A stretch of DNA of 64,000 nucleotides from Comamonas sp. BIGb0152. GTDB taxonomy: Bacteria > Pseudomonadota > Gammaproteobacteria > Burkholderiales > Burkholderiaceae_C. A model generated the notes under the pieces. It ran no database searches, was not told where the DNA came from, and was given only the letters and a program-made list of their open reading frames with translations. The stretch spans positions 1 to 64,000 of the forward strand of contig NZ_JANUDY010000002.1 in NCBI RefSeq assembly GCF_024809975.1, given 5' to 3'. Both the position numbers and the translations under genes were made by a program. Each line of letters starts with the position of its first letter. The first letter of the stretch is position 1. Positions 51,656-62,965 of this stretch are shown here, piece after piece.

Positions 51656-52712
51656 GGAGGCCTTCCAGGAAGGCCTGCAGCCCTGGGCCAATGGCTTCGA
51701 CCAGGTAGCCGCCTTCTTGAACCACCACCAAGGGCAGACCAAGCGCACGCAGTTTTTGGCCGACGGCGCGGTAGGCGTCAAAGTCCACCTTCAGCACACT
51801 GATCGGGTCGTCCTTGAAGGTGTCAAAACCCAGGGCCAGCACGACCGCTTGCGGGGAAAAGGCGCGGACTGCGTCCAACCCGGTATCGACAGCCGCCAAA
51901 AACTCCGCATTGCCGCTGCCATGGGCCAGCGGCAGGTTCAGGTTGAAGCCTTCGCCGGCGCCCGCACCGCGCTCCTGCGCGTAGCCGGTGTAGAACGGAA
52001 AGTAGCTGCTGGTCTCTGCATGGGTAGAGACCGTCAGCACATCGTCCCGGGCGTAGAAGATGCTCTGCGTGCCATCGCCATGGTGGGCATCGACATCGAG
52101 CACAGCCACCCGGCCAAAATGCGCGGCCAGGCGCGCAGTGGCGCAGGCGTTGTTGTTGACATAGCAAAAGCCGCTGGCCCGGTCCCAGTGCGCGTGGTGG
52201 CCCGAGGGGCGGCACAGCGCATAGGCCATGCGCTCGCCGGCAATCACCGCATCGGCAGCAGCCACGGCGCTGTGGGCCGAACGCAGGATGGACTGCCAGC
52301 TATCCGGCCCGAGCGGGCAAGACAGATCACCCAGGTAGTAGCCGGTTTGCGGCACCAGCGCGGGCGATGGGCAGGGCGGGCGGCGCTGGCCGGCGGGCAC
52401 GCCCGCGTAGGGCGAGAGGTTGGCCATCACCTCGGGGCCGGCATTGGCGCCGCTGGCCAGCATGGCTTGCCAGCGCGGCCAGGCGGTTTGCAGGTAGTCC
52501 AGGTAGTGGGGGGCGTGCACGGCCTCCAGCGGCGCGCGGCCCAGGTCGGGTGGGGTGCTGACGGCCATGCCCGCCTGTTGCAAGGCATCGGCCAAGGTTT
52601 CGGCACGGCTGGGCAGATCGGGCGCGGGCACCAGCTTGCCCAGGCGCATGAACTGGCTGGGGTGGTGCAGGGCCTGTTCGGGGCTGTAGAAGGCTTGCAT
52701 GGTGGCGCTCAT
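51648..52712 (-). CDS. Acetylpolyamine amidohydrolase/HDAC family protein 2
   Basis: The 354-residue zinc hydrolase has 'RPSGHHAHWD', 'LDVDAHHGDGTQ', and 'ALGFDTFKDDPISVLKVD', which closely parallels the Mycoplana ramosa acetylpolyamine amidohydrolase. It is the more typical of the two homologues here. The start overlaps the aminotransferase stop (ATGA), so it follows transamination genes in the same transcript. The two enzymes may have different substrates or form a mixed pair. Confidence 0.91.
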   Translation of the reverse strand: MSATMQAFYSPEQALHHPSQFMRLGKLVPAPDLPSRAETLADALQQAGMAVSTPPDLGRAPLEAVHAPHYLDYLQTAWPRWQAMLASGANAGPEVMANLSPYAGVPAGQRRPPCPSPALVPQTGYYLGDLSCPLGPDSWQSILRSAHSAVAAADAVIAGERMAYALCRPSGHHAHWDRASGFCYVNNNACATARLAAHFGRVAVLDVDAHHGDGTQSIFYARDDVLTVSTHAETSSYFPFYTGYAQERGAGAGEGFNLNLPLAHGSGNAEFLAAVDTGLDAVRAFSPQAVVLALGFDTFKDDPISVLKVDFDAYRAVGQKLRALGLPLVVVQEGGYLVEAIGPGLQAFLEGLHG

Positions 52713-54091
52713 GGCAGGGTGGCCTGCAGCTTGTCCAGCGCGCGGTCCAGGCGGGCAAACATCTCGGCCATCTCGGCCTCGGTGATGATCAGCGGCGGGC
52801 ACAGCGCCACAGCGTCGCCCATGGCGCGCACGATCAGGCCTTCTTCCTGTGCGTACTGGGCCAGGCGGTAGCCCAGCTTCAGGGCGGGGTCAAAGGGTTG
52901 GCGCGTGGCCTTGTCGGCCACCAGCTCAATGGCGCCAATCATGCCCACACCCCGGGCCTCGCCCACGTAGGCGCGGTCCAGGTAGCCGCGCAGGCGGCTT
53001 TGGAAGATGGGGCTCAGCTGGTTGACATGGGCCAGGATCTGCTCGTCCTCATAGACCTTGAGCGTCTCCAGCGCCACCGCCGCCGCCACCGGGTGGCCCG
53101 AGTAGGTATAGCCGTGGCCAAAGGTGCCGATCTTGCCGCTGTTGGCGGCCATGGCTTCGTAGACGGTGGGCGATACCATCACGGCCGAGATCGGCACATA
53201 GCCCGAGGACAGGGCCTTGGCGCAGGTGAGAATGTCCGGCTGGATGCCAAAGGTATGCGAGCCAAACATCTGGCCGGTGCGGCCAAAGCCGCAGATCACC
53301 TCGTCAGCCACCATCAGCACCTCGTACTTGCGCAGCACGGCCTGTATTTTTTCAAAATAGGTTTCGGGCGGCACGATGACGCCGCCCGCGCCCATCACCG
53401 GCTCGGCAATGAAGGCGGCCACGGTGTCGGGGCCTTCTTGCAGAATGCGCTGCTCCAGCGCATCGGCCAGGCGGGTGGCAAAGTCGGCCTCGCTCTCGCC
53501 CGGGTTGGCATAGCGGTAGTGGTGGGGGCATTCCACATGGCCGATGCGCGCAATCGGCAGGTCAAAATCCTGGTGGTTGGCGGGCAGGCCGGTCAGGCTG
53601 GCGGCCGCTACCGTTACGCCGTGGTAGCCGCGCTGGCGCGAGAGGATCTTTTTCTTGGCGGGTTTGCCAATGGCGTTGTGGTAGTACCAGATGATCTTGA
53701 TGGCCGTGTCATTGGCTTCCGAGCCCGAGTTGGCAAAGAAGACCTTGGCCATTGGCGCCGGGGCCAGCTGGATCAGCCGGTCCGCCAGCTGGGCCACGGC
53801 CGGGTTGGAGCGGTGGTTGAAGGTGTGGTAGTAGGGCAAGGTCTTGAGCGCATCGATGCCGGCCTGCACCAGGCGCGGGTGGCTAAAGCCCAGCGAGCTG
53901 CACCACAGCGCCGACATGCCTTCGATGTATTTACGCCCTTGCTCGTCGATCACATGGATGCCATCGCCCCGCGTGATCATCAGCGGGCCCACAGCCTCGT
54001 GCGCGGCCAGGTTGGTGTAGGGGTGCAGGTGGGCGCCAATGTCCTGGGCGTCCAGCGCGCTGCGTTTTTGGGTGTTGTCTGCTGCGTTCAT
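52709..54091 (-). CDS. Class III omega-aminotransferase
   Basis: The 460-residue enzyme has 'FANSGSEANDTAIK', 'RGYHGVTVAAASLTG', 'ADEVICGFGRTG' and the PLP Lys in 'CAKALSSGYVPISA', matching omega-amino acid:pyruvate and polyamine transaminases. In this operon it would act on the free amine released by the acetylpolyamine hydrolases. AAGGAG eight bases before ATG 54091 supports the start. It is 52 bases after the dehydrogenase. Confidence 0.91.
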   Translation of the reverse strand: MNAADNTQKRSALDAQDIGAHLHPYTNLAAHEAVGPLMITRGDGIHVIDEQGRKYIEGMSALWCSSLGFSHPRLVQAGIDALKTLPYYHTFNHRSNPAVAQLADRLIQLAPAPMAKVFFANSGSEANDTAIKIIWYYHNAIGKPAKKKILSRQRGYHGVTVAAASLTGLPANHQDFDLPIARIGHVECPHHYRYANPGESEADFATRLADALEQRILQEGPDTVAAFIAEPVMGAGGVIVPPETYFEKIQAVLRKYEVLMVADEVICGFGRTGQMFGSHTFGIQPDILTCAKALSSGYVPISAVMVSPTVYEAMAANSGKIGTFGHGYTYSGHPVAAAVALETLKVYEDEQILAHVNQLSPIFQSRLRGYLDRAYVGEARGVGMIGAIELVADKATRQPFDPALKLGYRLAQYAQEEGLIVRAMGDAVALCPPLIITEAEMAEMFARLDRALDKLQATLP

Positions 54092-54143
54092 GTCCAAATC
54101 TCCTTGGGGGCGGGTGGTGCTTGCGTTCTAGCTTGCGGGGGCG

Positions 54144-55156
54144 TCAGTAGCCGCGCCCCAGGTCCACGGCCACCTCGGCGGCCTGGCCTGCACGGATGCG
54201 GCTGAAGTTGTGGGCGGTCTGCTGGGCGATCACGCGCGGATCGGTGCGGGTGGCGATATGCGGGGTGACCAGAATGCGCTGGTCCTGCCAGAAAGGGTGC
54301 TCGGCCGGCAAGGGTTCGGCGCTGAAGGTATCTAGCGTGGCGGCGCCAATCTGGCCCTCGGCCAGCGCGGTCAGCAAATCGGCCTCAACCAAGTGCGCCC
54401 CTCGGCCCACATTGATCAGGTGGGCGCCGCGCGGCAGCTGGCGCATCAAGGCCAGATCGAGAAAGCCCTGGGTCTCGTCGGTCAGCGGCAGCAGGCACAC
54501 AAGGGTGTCGCAGCCGCTCAAAAACTCCGCCTTTTGCGCCTGGCCGTGGAAGGTTTGCAAGCCCTCCAGGCCGGCGGGCAGATCCTGCTTGGCCGAGCGG
54601 CTCCAGCCGCGCACCTGGTAGCCCATGGCCAGCAGGGCGCGGGCGCAGCCCTGGCCCAAGGTGCCCAGCCCTGCGATGCCCACCCGGTGGCGGTTGGGCG
54701 CAACGATAGGCTCCTCGCGCCACTGGCGCTGCGCGGCATGGGCCACATAGCGGTCCATATGGCGCTGGCGGTGGATCACTGCCCAGCTGACAAAGGCCGT
54801 CATGCCGTAACCCATGGTGCTGTCCACAATGCGGCACACGGGGGTGCTGGCGGGCAGGGCCTGGGTGTCGATATGGTCAATGCCGGCAGCAATGGATTGC
54901 ACCAGCTGCAGGCCAGCGCTTTGGGTCAGCTGGGCGAGTTGGGCTGCGGGCGGGTGCCAGCATACTGCCACCTCGATATCGCTGTGCTGGCCGGCATCCA
55001 GCAACGCCTGCAGCTCGGCGCCCAGCAGCAGCCGGCTGCCGGGGAACTGGGCCTGGTAGGCGGGCAGCAAAAAGTCCATCGCAATGCTTTTGCTCAAAAA
55101 GGCAATGCTGCGGGGCGCGGAGGCTGCGGCCTCTGAAAGGGTCGTGGGCATGGCAG

Positions 55157-55160
<4 letters not shown>
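54144..55160 (-). CDS. D-2-hydroxyacid dehydrogenase, GhrA-like
   Basis: The 338-residue NAD(P)-dependent dehydrogenase has the Rossmann motif 'GIAGLGTLGQG', 'CLLPLTDETQGFL', 'NVGRGAHLVEADL', 'LDTFSAEPLPAEHPFW' and the catalytic His in 'TPHIATRTD'. It resembles glyoxylate/hydroxypyruvate reductase A. It overlaps the upstream ABC ATPase by ATGA. It might reduce an alpha-keto acid made in the pathway, but its substrate is not known. Confidence 0.88.
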
Positions 55161-56859
<1,699 letters not shown>

Positions 56860-56863
<4 letters not shown>

Positions 56864-57759
56864 CGTGTCTTCCCGTCCTGGCGCGCATTGAGTCCGTCGT
56901 TCAGCCCTTCGCCCACCAGGTTGAAGGCCAGCACGGTGAGCAGAATGGCCACGCCGGGGAACACCGCCATCCACCAGGCCTGGCGCAGCACGGTGCGGGC
57001 CGAGCCGATCATGTAGCCCCAGCTCATCAGGTTGGGGTCGCCCAGCCCCATAAAGCTCAGGCTCGATTCAAGCAAGATGGCAGTGGCCACCATCAGCGAG
57101 GCCATCACGACGATGGACGAGGCGGCATTGGGCAGGATCTGCGCCAGGATGATGCGCGGCGTGCTTTGGCCCGCCAGCTGGGCGGCAGCGACAAAGTCAC
57201 GCTGGCGCAGGGTCAAAAATTCGCCGCGCACCAGGCGCGCCACGGGTGGCCAGGACACCAGCGCAATGGCCACGATGATGGAGTTGACCGAGGGCTCAAA
57301 AATCGCCACCAGCACCAGGGCCAGTGCAAAGCTGGGCACGGACTGGAACATTTCGGTAAAGCGCATCAGGGTGGCATCGACCCAGCCGCCAAAGTAGCCC
57401 GATACCGCGCCAATGCCCACGCCAATCAGCAGCGATACCAGGGTCGAGATCACCGCAATCAGCAGCGAGATGCGGGCGCCCAGCACCAGGCCCGAGAGAA
57501 TGTCGCGGCCCATGGTGTCGGTGCCCATCGCAAAACCGGCGCGCTCCATCGGTGCCAAAAATGGTTGCTCCACCATGTCCCAGGGGTTGTGGGCGGCCAG
57601 CAGCGGGCCAAAGCAGACCAGCAATGCCACCAGCAGCAAGATAGCCAGGCCCAAGAGGGCACCACGGTTGCGGCAAAAGCGGCTCCAGAAGGTCGAGCGG
57701 TGCTTGTTCTTGGCTTGGGGCGTTGCGGCCGCCAGGGCCGGCTCAGAGAGTGCAGTCAT
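56860..57759 (-). CDS. Peptide-type ABC transporter permease (DppC-like)
   Basis: The 299-residue permease has six membrane segments, the N-terminal OppC-type region ('FGPLLAAHNPWDM', 'GTDTMGRDILSGLVLGAR') and the coupling-helix motif 'DFVAAAQLAGQSTPRIILAQILPNA' in its expected place. It pairs with the DppB-like permease whose stop is 14 bases upstream. The transported compound is probably an acetylated polyamine-like or peptide-like molecule, judging by operon content. Confidence 0.93.
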
Positions 57760-57773
57760 CGTCGGGCTCCGGT

Positions 57774-58748
57774 TCAGCCCAGCTCGATCCGGGGATCGAC
57801 CAGGGTGTAGACAAAATCAGTGATCAGGTTGAACAGCACCGCCACGGCGGCTGCGACCAGGAAGCAGCCCAGCAGCAGGTTGTAGTCGCGCTGCAGCAGG
57901 GCATCAAACATCAGGCGGCCAATGCCGGGCCAGGCAAACACGGTCTCGGTCAGCACCGCGCCGCCGATCAGGCCACCGGCCTGGATGCCCGCCAGGGTGA
58001 CGATGGGCAGCAAGGCATTGCGCAAAATGTGCTGGCGCTGGATGCGCCCCATGCGTACACCCTTGGCGCGGGCGGTTTTGACAAAGTCCATCTGCGCGAC
58101 TTCAAGCATGGAGGCCCGGGTCATGCGGGCATAGACCGCCATATAAAAGAGCGCCAGGGTGAGCGAGGGCAGCACCAGATGCTGGGCAATGTCCCAGGCG
58201 CGGGCAAAGCCGGTGGCGTCACTCCCCACGGTGAAGTAGCCAAAACCGGGCAGCCAGCTCAGCTGCACCGAGAACACCAGCACCGCCATCATCGCCAGCC
58301 AGTACAGCGGCGTGGCATAGAACACCAGCGCCACAAAGGTGATGGCGCTGTCCACCCATTTGCCAACATGGCGGCTGGCCGTCGCCCCCAAGGCCACGCC
58401 AAAGATCAGTGACATGACAAAGGCGCTGCCGGTGAGCAGCAAGGTGGCGGGCAGGCGCTCGGTAATCAGGTCCAGCACCGGGCGCTGCTGGCGGTAAGAA
58501 AAGCCCAGGTCCAGCTGGGTGATGTGGCCCAGGTAGTTGGCCAGCTGGGTGGTAACGGGCTTGTCCAGGCCAAACTGCTCGCGCAGCTGGGCGACAAACT
58601 GCGGGTCGGAGGCGCCGGCTTCACCGGCGATCACTGCGACCGGGTCGCCGGGCGCTGCGCGGATCAGCATGAAATTGACGGTGGCTATGCACATGAGTAC
58701 CAGCAGACCCTGGAGCACCCGGACGGACATGTAGCGGAGGCGGTTCAT
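57774..58748 (-). CDS. Peptide-type ABC transporter permease (DppB-like)
   Basis: The 324-residue permease has six membrane segments, the N-terminal 'VRVLQGLLVLMCIATVNFMLIR' helix and the 'DFVKTARAKGVRMGRIQRQHILRNALLP' coupling region of DppB proteins. It follows the substrate-binding gene after a 130-base gap with a stem-loop. Confidence 0.93.
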   Translation of the reverse strand: MNRLRYMSVRVLQGLLVLMCIATVNFMLIRAAPGDPVAVIAGEAGASDPQFVAQLREQFGLDKPVTTQLANYLGHITQLDLGFSYRQQRPVLDLITERLPATLLLTGSAFVMSLIFGVALGATASRHVGKWVDSAITFVALVFYATPLYWLAMMAVLVFSVQLSWLPGFGYFTVGSDATGFARAWDIAQHLVLPSLTLALFYMAVYARMTRASMLEVAQMDFVKTARAKGVRMGRIQRQHILRNALLPIVTLAGIQAGGLIGGAVLTETVFAWPGIGRLMFDALLQRDYNLLLGCFLVAAAVAVLFNLITDFVYTLVDPRIELG

Positions 58749-58843
58749 AGCGGGGAGACCTTGGAGCGAGACAAAAGCGTTGCCATGCCGCACGCGCCAG
58801 CGGGGGCTGGCAGCGTGCAGACATCAGCAAAGAAGAAAACCAT

Positions 58844-58864
58844 GCTGCGGCGCCTGGCCGCAGC
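58844..58864. repeat. Stem-loop between SBP and permease genes
   Basis: Arms GCTGCGG and CCGCAGC enclose a 7-base loop, 14 bases after the binding-protein stop codon. Such hairpins often stabilise or attenuate the transcript so that binding protein is made in excess over permease. Confidence 0.65.
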
Positions 58865-58878
58865 GGGTAGCGACCGCT

Positions 58879-60444
58879 TTAGCCTATCGAGGCACGGCTC
58901 AAGCTGTCGTTCAAACCCACGCCGGAGCTGATTGGGTTCTTGATCTTGGTGCGGTAGAGCGTGGGGAAGTTGATCTCATGCAACCAGGCCACCGGCACCT
59001 CCTCGGTCAGGATCTTCTGCACTTCGGCATAGGCCTTGGCGCGGTCGGCATCGGTCAGGGCCTTGGCACCGGCGTCAAACAGCGCATCCACCTTGGGGTT
59101 GACATAGCCTTCGATGTTGTTGAACGGCGAGCCCTTGGCAATCGTGTGGCTGGTGTAGGTACGGGCCACGCCCAGCGCAGGATCGGGGTACTGGTAGACA
59201 TAGATGATGGCCATGTCGAAATCCCATTCGGCGGTGCGCTGGTTCCAGCCGGCCACATCGGTGCCGGTGGTCTCCACCTTGATGCCGGCCTGGATCAGGT
59301 TCTGGCGGATCATCTCGGCCAGGCGCTGCCAGGATTCGCCATAGGGCAGGGGCAGCAGCTTGACGGTCTCGCCCTTGTAGCCGGCTTCCTTGAGCAAGGC
59401 CTTGGCCTTGTTCAGATCACGCGGGTACTTGGTGACATCGTCGGAGGCGAACTTCACATGCTGGTTGAAGGGGCCTGATGCTGTTTTGGCAAAGCCCTGC
59501 CAGGCGACCTTGACCATGGCTTCGCGGTCCATCGCATACATGACGGCTTGGCGGAACTTGGGGTTGTCAAAGGGCGCCTTGCGGTTGTTGAGCACCAGCC
59601 AGGAATGGGGCGAATAGAACTCCCAGCCCTTGGTGGTGACCGCTGCACCGGGCAGCTTGGCCAGGCGCGCCACATCGAAGAACTCGACCGCGCCGCCCGG
59701 CACCACATCGACCTTGCCCGATTCAAACGCCGCTGCGCGCGAGGCCGCATCCGGGATGATGTGGAAGTACAGGTTCTCCACCATGGGCTCGCCCTTGGTG
59801 TGGTACAGCTCATTGGCCACCAATTGGATGTAGGAACCCCGCACCCATTCCTTGTACTTGAAGGGGCCCGTGCCGATGGGCTTGGCATTGGCCGGGTTGG
59901 TGGCGAAGTCGGTGTTTTCGTAGATGTGCTTGGGGATCATCGGCATCGAGCCGGTGTCAAACAGGCTGATGAAGGGGCCAAACGGGTACTTGAGCTTGAA
60001 CTCCACCGTCTGTGCATCGATGGCGCGCACGCTCTCCAGCGGCTCCAAGGATGCGCGCAGGCGGGCATGGGTCTTGCGCAGAAACTTGTCGACCGAGAAC
60101 ACCACGTCATCGGCGGAGAAGGGCTTGCCGTCGTGCCATTTCACGCCGGACTTGAGCTTGAAGGTGTAGGTCAGGCCATCGTCGGAGCGGCTCCAGGCGG
60201 TGGCGAGCAGGCCATGGGGCACCAGCTTTTCGTCGTAGCGCAGCAGGCCTTCGTAGATATAGCCGGAGACCAGCTGGGTGGGGCCGTTTTGCACAATGCC
60301 CAGCATCAGGCCCGAGGGCTCGGGCTGCACCATCACATTGATCGTTCCCTTGGTTTGCTGCGCCAAGGCCGCCATGGGCACGCCCGCAATGCTGAGGCCG
60401 GCTCCCGCCAGGCTGTAGGAGATGAGTTCACGCCGATTGATCAT
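58879..60444 (-). CDS. ABC transporter substrate-binding protein, family 5
   Basis: The 521-residue periplasmic protein has a Tat-like signal ('NRRELISYSLAGAGLS'), and SBP_bac_5 landmarks 'YEGLLRYDEKLVPHGLLATAW', 'YTFKLKSGVKWHDGKPFSADDV' and 'LNNRKAPFDNPKFRQAVMYAMDR', each split across conserved sections. It binds the ligand for the DppBC-type transporter. AGGAAG upstream supports ATG 60444. It is 95 bases after the aldolase gene. Confidence 0.93.
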   Translation of the reverse strand: MINRRELISYSLAGAGLSIAGVPMAALAQQTKGTINVMVQPEPSGLMLGIVQNGPTQLVSGYIYEGLLRYDEKLVPHGLLATAWSRSDDGLTYTFKLKSGVKWHDGKPFSADDVVFSVDKFLRKTHARLRASLEPLESVRAIDAQTVEFKLKYPFGPFISLFDTGSMPMIPKHIYENTDFATNPANAKPIGTGPFKYKEWVRGSYIQLVANELYHTKGEPMVENLYFHIIPDAASRAAAFESGKVDVVPGGAVEFFDVARLAKLPGAAVTTKGWEFYSPHSWLVLNNRKAPFDNPKFRQAVMYAMDREAMVKVAWQGFAKTASGPFNQHVKFASDDVTKYPRDLNKAKALLKEAGYKGETVKLLPLPYGESWQRLAEMIRQNLIQAGIKVETTGTDVAGWNQRTAEWDFDMAIIYVYQYPDPALGVARTYTSHTIAKGSPFNNIEGYVNPKVDALFDAGAKALTDADRAKAYAEVQKILTEEVPVAWLHEINFPTLYRTKIKNPISSGVGLNDSLSRASIG

Positions 60445-60539
60445 GGTTGCTTCCTGTCGTGGTATCGAGGGGTGCCTGGCCCGGGCGGGCCTGCGGCGGT
60501 GGGGCCGCAAGGCGGCGGCATGCAAGGGTCGAGAGGTCT

Positions 60540-61352
60540 TCAGTCGCGGTAGTGGCTGCGGCCCGGGGGCTGCAAAAAGCCCAGCAGGCCTTGCCATTCG
60601 CGCTCATGCGGGTCGGCACGCTTGGGCTGGCCGGGCATCACATCGGTGTCGCCGCTCTCGTACTGGCGGGCAGTCAGCTCGCAGACCTCGGGCGGCACGG
60701 GGTTGATGGCCTGGCCGCTGGATTGGATGGCCAGCTGCACGCGGCAGGCGCGGTCCAGGTTGAGCATAAGAATGAAAGCCTCGGCCACGCTGCTGCCCAA
60801 GGTGAGCAGGCCGTGGTTGCGCAGCACCATGGCCTTGGCGCTGCTGCCCAGGTCGGCGACCAGGCGTTCGCGCTCATGCAGATCCAAAGCGATGCCTTCA
60901 AACGTGTGGTAGGCCACGCGGTTGTAGAACTGCAGCGCCCATTGGTTGCTGGGCTGCAGGCCGCATTGCAGGGACGAGACGGCGACGCCGGCTTCGGTAT
61001 GCGAGTGCACCACGCAGGCGGCATCGTGCCGGGCGGCATGCACGGCACTGTGGATGACGAAGCCCGCAGGGTTCACCTGGTAGGGCGTGTCCTCCACGAT
61101 GCGGCCCTCGGCGTCGATCTTGACCAGCGAGCTGGCGGTGATGTCCTTGAACAAGGTACCAAAGGGGTTGATGAGGAACTGGTCATTGCGGCCGGGCACC
61201 CGCGCCGAGATGTGCGTGTAGATGCTGTCATCCATCCCGAAATGGGCCATCAGGCGGTAGGCGGCGGCCAGGTCTTCGCGAACCTGCTGTTCGCTCTCGG
61301 TGTGCGCATTCTTGGAGCCGGAGTGGACTTCGGCATCAGCCATTGCAAGCAT
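60540..61352 (-). CDS. Class II aldolase/adducin family protein
   Basis: The 270-residue protein has the class II aldolase/adducin pattern: 'HISARVPG', 'INPFGTLFKDI', the metal-binding 'VVHSHTEAGVAVS' and 'RNHGLLTLG'. The usual catalytic Glu near the third His cannot be placed with certainty. Bacterial relatives often have unknown substrates. It is the first gene of the long minus-strand operon, with a candidate operator immediately upstream. ATG 61352 is preceded by GAGGA. Confidence 0.87.
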   Translation of the reverse strand: MLAMADAEVHSGSKNAHTESEQQVREDLAAAYRLMAHFGMDDSIYTHISARVPGRNDQFLINPFGTLFKDITASSLVKIDAEGRIVEDTPYQVNPAGFVIHSAVHAARHDAACVVHSHTEAGVAVSSLQCGLQPSNQWALQFYNRVAYHTFEGIALDLHERERLVADLGSSAKAMVLRNHGLLTLGSSVAEAFILMLNLDRACRVQLAIQSSGQAINPVPPEVCELTARQYESGDTDVMPGQPKRADPHEREWQGLLGFLQPPGRSHYRD

Positions 61353-61730
61353 TTTTGTCCTCGTTAATTTGTGTCGTCTAGCGACAGTCGTCTGTCGACA
61401 GGACATAAGTTAACAGACTGAATCGCCAATGGGAAGGGTTTGGGGCTAGGTGATTTCCAGCATGCGTGCTTTGACATGGCGCAGAAAATTTGCAAAGCAC
61501 CACAATGGGTTACGTGCATATCGCGCTGCCTGGATATGGTGCAGAAATCGCCAATAAATGCCTTGGCTTGGTGCATGCGCGACTGCGTGAAGCGCGCTTT
61601 GCACCATCGCGGTGGCCCTGGTGTTTTCCCTGGTTTGGGCTGGGCTGCGGTGGCTGGATTGACCGTGGTGAAGACCTAGGCTTGGCGGCTTGCACACCCT
61701 TGCTCTGGCCCTGCTCGGTTAAGATGGCGC
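61353..61730. other. Intergenic region between divergent operons
   Basis: No gene is supported. The left end holds the palindromes of the aldolase operon. The rest should contain promoters for the riboswitch transcript to the right, but no strong promoter could be assigned by eye. Confidence 0.5.
61372..61401. promoter_or_regulatory. Candidate operator of the acetylpolyamine operon
   Basis: Two adjacent palindromes, TGTCGTCTAGCGACA (61372-61386) and CTGTCGACAG (61392-61401), lie 20-50 bases before the aldolase start codon. The shared TGTCG/CGACA arms fit a dimeric repressor, possibly the GntR protein encoded in the same operon. Confidence 0.5.
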
Positions 61731-61806
61731 CTGCTCCGGGGTGCACGCCAGTGCTGAGATCTACACCCGAGAACTTGAACCGGGTCATTCCGGCGGAAGA
61801 AGAGCC
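61731..61806 (+). ncRNA. TPP riboswitch (THI element)
   Basis: The conserved THI-box segments occur in order: CGGGGTGC (61737-61744), CTGAGA (61754-61759), ACACCCG, CTTGAACCGGGTCAT and TCCGGCGGAAGA. This pattern is diagnostic of the thiamine pyrophosphate riboswitch, with mildly unusual bases near the P4/P5 loop. No T-rich terminator follows, so control may be at translation of the LuxE-like gene, whose ribosome-binding site is about 75 bases downstream. Confidence 0.88.
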
Positions 61807-61882
61807 AACTCCCTGCCAGGGGCGCCTTGCGCGCATGGGGGGAGCCTTCGGAGCATGACCTCACCGCTCTCGAAGGAATTCC

Positions 61883-62965
61883 ATGGACAAGGCCGATACG
61901 CTGGTCGCAGACCTGCTTGCATTCATCGCAATGGATGGCTGCACCGATGACCAGTTTGACCAGCTCGCGCTGCGTCTTTTTGCCTACCAATACGCCGCCA
62001 ACACACCGTTCCGCAGCTTTTGCCAGCGGCGCGGCGCCAGCCCGCGCACGGTCAAGACCTGGAGCGATATTCCCGCCGTGCCCATCGATGCCTTCAAGGC
62101 GCTGGAGCTGCGCAGCGAGCCACCGTCGCCCACCGAGCGTGTGTTTATGACCAGCGGCACCACCGGCCGCGCGGCACGGGGCCGGCATTTTCATCCGGCC
62201 TTGCAGGTCTATGACCTGTCGATGCAGCAGCATTTCGCCACCCGTTTTATGCAGGGCACCGCGCGCATGCCGATGGGCATCTTGTTCCCCGATGAAGCGG
62301 CTATGCCCAACTCGTCGCTGGCGCATTACCTGGCGCTGGCCAAGTCGAGCTTTGGTACACCGGAGAGCCGTTATTTTCTGGGGCCGGAGGGCCTGGATAT
62401 GGACGGGCTCTGCGCCGTGCTGGAAGCGGCCGAGCGCAAGGGCGAGCCCTATGCGCTGCTGGGCGCCAGCTTTAGCCTTGTGCACGTGATGGATGCGCTG
62501 CGCGCCCAGGGCCGCCGCTTTGCGCTGCCAGCGGGCAGCCGCATCTTGGATACCGGCGGCTACAAGGGCCAGTCGCGCGAGCTGCCGCTGGCCGACTTTT
62601 ATGCCGGCCTGACCGAGCTGCTGGGCGTGCCGCCCGAGCTGTGCATCAACATGTATGGCATGACGGAGCTGAGCACCCAGTTCTACGACAACGGCAATGC
62701 CACCCTGCCATCCGTCAAATCGGGGCCGCACTGGATTCGCTCGCGCCTGGTGGAGCCCGTCAGCGGCCGCAGTGTGGCGCCGGGTGAGCGCGGCATTCTG
62801 GTGCACTGCGACCTGGCCAACTACAACGCCGTCAGCACCATCCTGACGGAGGACGTGGGCCTGTGGGCCGATGGCGGCTTTTTGCTGCTGGGCCGGGCCG
62901 AAGGGGCCGCTGCCAAAGGCTGCTCGCTGGCCGTTGACGAGTTTGTGCAAGCGGCGCGCGCATGA
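61883..62965 (+). CDS. LuxE-like acyl-protein synthetase
   Basis: The 360-residue ANL-superfamily enzyme has the ATP-binding 'MTSGTTGRAARG' (89-100), 'LDTGGYKGQSREL' and 'NMYGMTELSTQFYD', the signature of LuxE. LuxE activates a fatty acid to acyl-AMP and transfers it to LuxC. The organism shows no luciferase genes in this window. A TPP riboswitch lies immediately upstream. The start has AAGGAA upstream, and the stop overlaps the LuxC-like start (ATGATG). Confidence 0.85.
   Translation: MDKADTLVADLLAFIAMDGCTDDQFDQLALRLFAYQYAANTPFRSFCQRRGASPRTVKTWSDIPAVPIDAFKALELRSEPPSPTERVFMTSGTTGRAARGRHFHPALQVYDLSMQQHFATRFMQGTARMPMGILFPDEAAMPNSSLAHYLALAKSSFGTPESRYFLGPEGLDMDGLCAVLEAAERKGEPYALLGASFSLVHVMDALRAQGRRFALPAGSRILDTGGYKGQSRELPLADFYAGLTELLGVPPELCINMYGMTELSTQFYDNGNATLPSVKSGPHWIRSRLVEPVSGRSVAPGERGILVHCDLANYNAVSTILTEDVGLWADGGFLLLGRAEGAAAKGCSLAVDEFVQAARA

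Noticed and set aside
61470..61490. Sigma-54-like sequence TGGCGCAGAAAATTTGCA
   Set aside because: The GG to GC spacing is 12 bases instead of 10.
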